From: Clostridium sartagoforme
Lineage (GTDB): Bacteria > Bacillota > Clostridia > Clostridiales > Clostridiaceae
Assembly (NCBI RefSeq): GCF_004794105.1
Contig: NZ_SRYR01000001.1
Location: 930,001 to 994,000 of the forward strand
Direction of reading: 5' to 3'
DNA: 64,000 bases
Shown here: piece after piece, positions 61,068 to 64,000 of the stretch
Numbering within the stretch: position 1 is the stretch's first letter
How the letters are laid out: each line of letters begins with the position of its first letter
Notes under the pieces: generated by a model
The model's input: the letters and a program-made list of their open reading frames with translations, nothing else
Databases searched by the model: none
Told to the model about the DNA's origin: nothing
Position numbers and translations under genes: made by a program

Positions 61068-64000
61068 ATGATAAAGACAGCAAGTATAGAATGGTTAGAT
61101 AACCCAGAAGTATTTAAAGTAAATAGAATAGATGCACATTCAGATCATTTATATTATGAAAATAAAGAGGATATTAAATTAGGATATGATATGCCTTTAA
61201 GACAATCTTTAAATGGAAAATGGAGATTTTCATATGCAGTAAATCAAGATACTAGAATTAAAGATTTTTATAAAGAAGATTATGACTGTAGTAGTTTTGA
61301 TTATATAGAGGTACCTGGACATATTCAGTTACAGGGATATGATAAATGTCAGTATATAAATACAATGTATCCTTGGGATGGTCACGACGAACTTAGACCA
61401 CCTCACATATCAAAGAATTATAATCCTGTAGGAAGCTATGTTAAGTACTTTGCGATAAAAGAAGAACTAAAAAATAAGAAGACATTTATTTCTTTCCAAG
61501 GAGTAGAAACTGCTTTTTATGTATGGTTAAATGGAGAGTTTGTAGGATACAGTGAAGATTCATTTACACCATCAGAGTTTGATATTACTGAGTATCTAAA
61601 GGAGGAAGAAAATAAGCTAGCTGTAGAAGTATATAAAAGAAGTAGTGCTAGCTGGTTAGAGGACCAAGATTTTTGGAGATTCTCAGGTATATTTAGAGAT
61701 GTCTATCTTTATTCAGTACCAGAGTGTCACGTTGATAATATGTTTGCAAAGGCTGTATTAGATGATTCTTATACTAAAGGAATCTTAAACTTAGATTTAA
61801 ATATTAAATTTAATAAAGAGTGCTTTGTAAATATATATTTAGAAGATAAAGAGGAAAACTCAATATGCTCTTTAGATAAAGTAAAGGCAGAAGAGAGTTT
61901 AAGTAAAGAGATTATTTTAGATAAAGTAAATCCATGGAGCGCAGAATTACCTTATTTATATAATTTATATATTGAATTAGTTGATTCCAATAATAATTTA
62001 CTAGAAATAGTTAAGCAGAAGGTTGGATTTAAAAGATTTGAACTGAAAAATAATATAATGCACTTAAATGGTAAGAGAATAGTATTTAAAGGTGTAAATA
62101 GACATGAATTTAATTGTCAAAAAGGACGTGTTATAACAAAGGAAGACATGTTATGGGATATTAAATTCATGAAACAAAATAACATTAACGCAGTAAGAAC
62201 ATCACACTATCCTAATAATTCAATGTGGTATGATTTATGTGATGAGTACGGTATATATTTAATAGATGAGGCTAATCTAGAAAGTCATGGTTCATGGCAG
62301 AAGATGGGAGATTGTGAACCTTCATGGAATGTACCAGGTTCTATACCAGAATGGAAAGAGGCTGTTTTAGATAGAGCTGAATCGATGTTTGAAAGAGATA
62401 AAAACCATACATCAATATTAATCTGGTCTTGTGGTAATGAATCTTATGCAGAGACAAATATTTTGGAGATGACCAAGTATTTCCATAAGAAAGATGATAG
62501 TCGTTTAGTTCATTATGAAGGAGTGTTCTGGAATAGGGACTTTGATGAGATAAGTGATATGGAAAGTAGGATGTATGCAAAGCCATCAGATATAGAGGAA
62601 TATTTAAATAATAATCCTAAAAAGCCATATATTAGCTGTGAGTATATGCATGCTATGGGTAACTCTTGTGGGGGATTAAATTTATATACTGAATTAGAAG
62701 ATAAGTATGATATGTATCAAGGTGGATTTATATGGGATTATATAGATCAGGCAATAGAAATTACTGATGAAAATGGAGTAAAGAAATTAGTTTATGGTGG
62801 AGACTTTGATGATAGAGCAACTGACTATTGTTTCTGCACAGATGGAATAATTTATGCAGATAGAACTATATCACCTAAAGTTCAAGAGGTAAAGCATTTA
62901 TTTTCAAATGTAAAATTAACACCAGACAATAAAGGATTTAATATAAGGAATACTAACTTATTTACTGGAACTTCTGAATATGAGTTTGTATTCTATATAA
63001 AGCATGAAGGTAATAGAATTTTTGAAAAAACAATCTTAGAAAGTGTTGAAGCAGGGGATGAAAAGTTTGTAACAGTAGAATGCCCAGAACTTGAAAAAAA
63101 TGGAGAATTTACTTATAATGTATCTATGAAATTAAGAGAAGATACTTTATGGGCAGAAAGAGGGCATGAAGTAGCATTTGGACAAACTATAATTAATAAG
63201 TTAGAAGAATTAGATAGTAAGAATTGTGAAGATAAATTTGAAGTAGTACATGGTGATGTTAATATTGGAGTTAAGGGGAAAGACTTTAGTGTAATGTTTT
63301 CTAAGCAAGAGGCAGGACTAATATCGCTTCGTTACCATGATAAAGAGTATATTACAAGAGCACCTAGGACATCTTTCTTTAGGGCAACTACAGATAATGA
63401 TAGGGGTAATGGACATAACTTTAGATGTGCACAATGGCAAATTGCTGGATTACATCAAAGAGCAGTTGATTTTAAGTTAGATGAGAAAAAAGATAAAGTA
63501 ACATTGGAGTATACTTTTGTAATGCCAACAACAGTTCAAACAACAAATAAAGTTATATATACTGTTAAATCTGATGGTTCAATAAATATAAGATTAAAAT
63601 ATACTGGTGTTGAAGGTATGGCTGAAATTCCTTTATATGGTATGGAATTTAAGCTAAAGAAGGAGCTAAATATATTTAAGTATTATGGATTAGGCCCAGA
63701 GGAAAATTATATAGATCGTAATGAAGGTGCTAGACTTGATGTATTTGATAGTACAGCAAGTGATAATATGTCAAAATATCTAATTCCTCAAGAGTGTGGA
63801 AATAGAACAGGAGTTAGATGGGCTGAGGTAACTGATAGTAATGGGGAAGGTTTATGTTTTAGTTATAATGATAAACCATTTGAATTAAGTGTATTACCAT
63901 ATAGTGCATATGAAATTGAAAATGCAATGCATATTGATGAATTACCTAATGTTAATTATACATGGGTACGTATAATAGCAAAACAGATGGGCATAGGTGG
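61068..64000 (+). CDS. lacZ: Beta-galactosidase LacZ (GH2), 3' end outside window
   Basis: About 978 residues from ATG 61068 (AAAGGAGGG upstream), running off the window near the expected end of a roughly 1000-residue enzyme. Sugar-binding N-terminal domain (YINTMYPWDGHDELRPP), GH2 core with RHEFN, acid/base E458 (SCGNES) and nucleophile E525 (ISCEYMHAMGNS), then the C-terminal beta-galactosidase small-chain domain (FRATTDNDRGNGH, YYGLGPEENYIDR). No signal peptide. It cleaves imported galactosides in the cytosol. 35 bases after the permease. Confidence 0.95.
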   Translation, partial: MIKTASIEWLDNPEVFKVNRIDAHSDHLYYENKEDIKLGYDMPLRQSLNGKWRFSYAVNQDTRIKDFYKEDYDCSSFDYIEVPGHIQLQGYDKCQYINTMYPWDGHDELRPPHISKNYNPVGSYVKYFAIKEELKNKKTFISFQGVETAFYVWLNGEFVGYSEDSFTPSEFDITEYLKEEENKLAVEVYKRSSASWLEDQDFWRFSGIFRDVYLYSVPECHVDNMFAKAVLDDSYTKGILNLDLNIKFNKECFVNIYLEDKEENSICSLDKVKAEESLSKEIILDKVNPWSAELPYLYNLYIELVDSNNNLLEIVKQKVGFKRFELKNNIMHLNGKRIVFKGVNRHEFNCQKGRVITKEDMLWDIKFMKQNNINAVRTSHYPNNSMWYDLCDEYGIYLIDEANLESHGSWQKMGDCEPSWNVPGSIPEWKEAVLDRAESMFERDKNHTSILIWSCGNESYAETNILEMTKYFHKKDDSRLVHYEGVFWNRDFDEISDMESRMYAKPSDIEEYLNNNPKKPYISCEYMHAMGNSCGGLNLYTELEDKYDMYQGGFIWDYIDQAIEITDENGVKKLVYGGDFDDRATDYCFCTDGIIYADRTISPKVQEVKHLFSNVKLTPDNKGFNIRNTNLFTGTSEYEFVFYIKHEGNRIFEKTILESVEAGDEKFVTVECPELEKNGEFTYNVSMKLREDTLWAERGHEVAFGQTIINKLEELDSKNCEDKFEVVHGDVNIGVKGKDFSVMFSKQEAGLISLRYHDKEYITRAPRTSFFRATTDNDRGNGHNFRCAQWQIAGLHQRAVDFKLDEKKDKVTLEYTFVMPTTVQTTNKVIYTVKSDGSINIRLKYTGVEGMAEIPLYGMEFKLKKELNIFKYYGLGPEENYIDRNEGARLDVFDSTASDNMSKYLIPQECGNRTGVRWAEVTDSNGEGLCFSYNDKPFELSVLPYSAYEIENAMHIDELPNVNYTWVRIIAKQMGIG

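Noticed and set aside
62341-62586. Minus-strand ORF inside lacZ
   Set aside because: Antisense shadow of a conserved GH2 core, no RBS.

Overview
The window is AT-rich, densely coded DNA with strong AAGGAGG-type ribosome binding sites, mostly ATG starts with some TTG and GTG, and many rho-independent terminators. Together with the gene families (GlpP, BioY, UvsE, SelO, EFR1 ferredoxin, IS1595, purine riboswitch) this points to a low-GC Clostridium (sensu stricto type) chromosome. I see no rRNA, tRNA, CRISPR array or prophage. Most of it is ordinary accessory-metabolism chromosome, with one intact insertion sequence and several decayed genes. Layout: 1-5 kb holds a heterodimeric ABC exporter, an acetyltransferase, a BioY biotin transporter and small membrane proteins. 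5-8.3 kb is a minus-strand YtrA-type GntR/ABC operon with its palindromic operator. 9.3-14.1 kb is a bacitracin/lantibiotic-type ABC transporter with an OmpR-type two-component system; phased direct repeats upstream look like the regulator's site. 14-17 kb has a lipoprotein, a 59-residue membrane protein and a complete 1638-bp IS1595-family element (terminal repeats, 8-bp target duplication) that carries a passenger membrane-protein gene. 17-29 kb: NERD protein, aldehyde dehydrogenase, CDGSH protein, Kup potassium transporter, SelO, a purine permease/phosphoribosyltransferase pair with PurR-like boxes in its promoter, a broken SIR2-like gene, a ZIP transporter and glpP. 29-35.8 kb is a glycerol-3-phosphate/glycerophosphodiester operon (metallophosphoesterase, UgpC/A/E/B-like importer, HAD phosphatase, GlpQ). 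A leader with competing hairpins lies between glpP and this operon, as expected for GlpP antitermination. 36-48.5 kb carries small regulators, an EFR1 ferredoxin, RpiR plus a 6-phospho-beta-glucosidase, HAD phosphatases, a VanY-like peptidase, an aldo/keto reductase, an adenine riboswitch controlling adenosine deaminase, and the UV endonuclease UvsE. 48.7-53 kb is a DcuS/DcuR-like two-component system next to a secreted FAD flavoprotein and an FMN-binding lipoprotein, which fits extracellular electron transfer to a fumarate-like acceptor. 53-57.6 kb has a SulP transporter, a 5'-truncated chitinase remnant and an SOS locus (LexA box, small protein, Y-family polymerase). 57.9-64 kb is a sugar ABC importer with a LacZ-type beta-galactosidase running off the window. 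The most distinctive signals are regulatory DNA and mobile or decayed DNA rather than a new protein system: the GlpP leader, the adenine ON-switch, the promoter spacers occupied by LexA or PurR-like or palindromic sites, an intergenic repeat family, and the IS with cargo.
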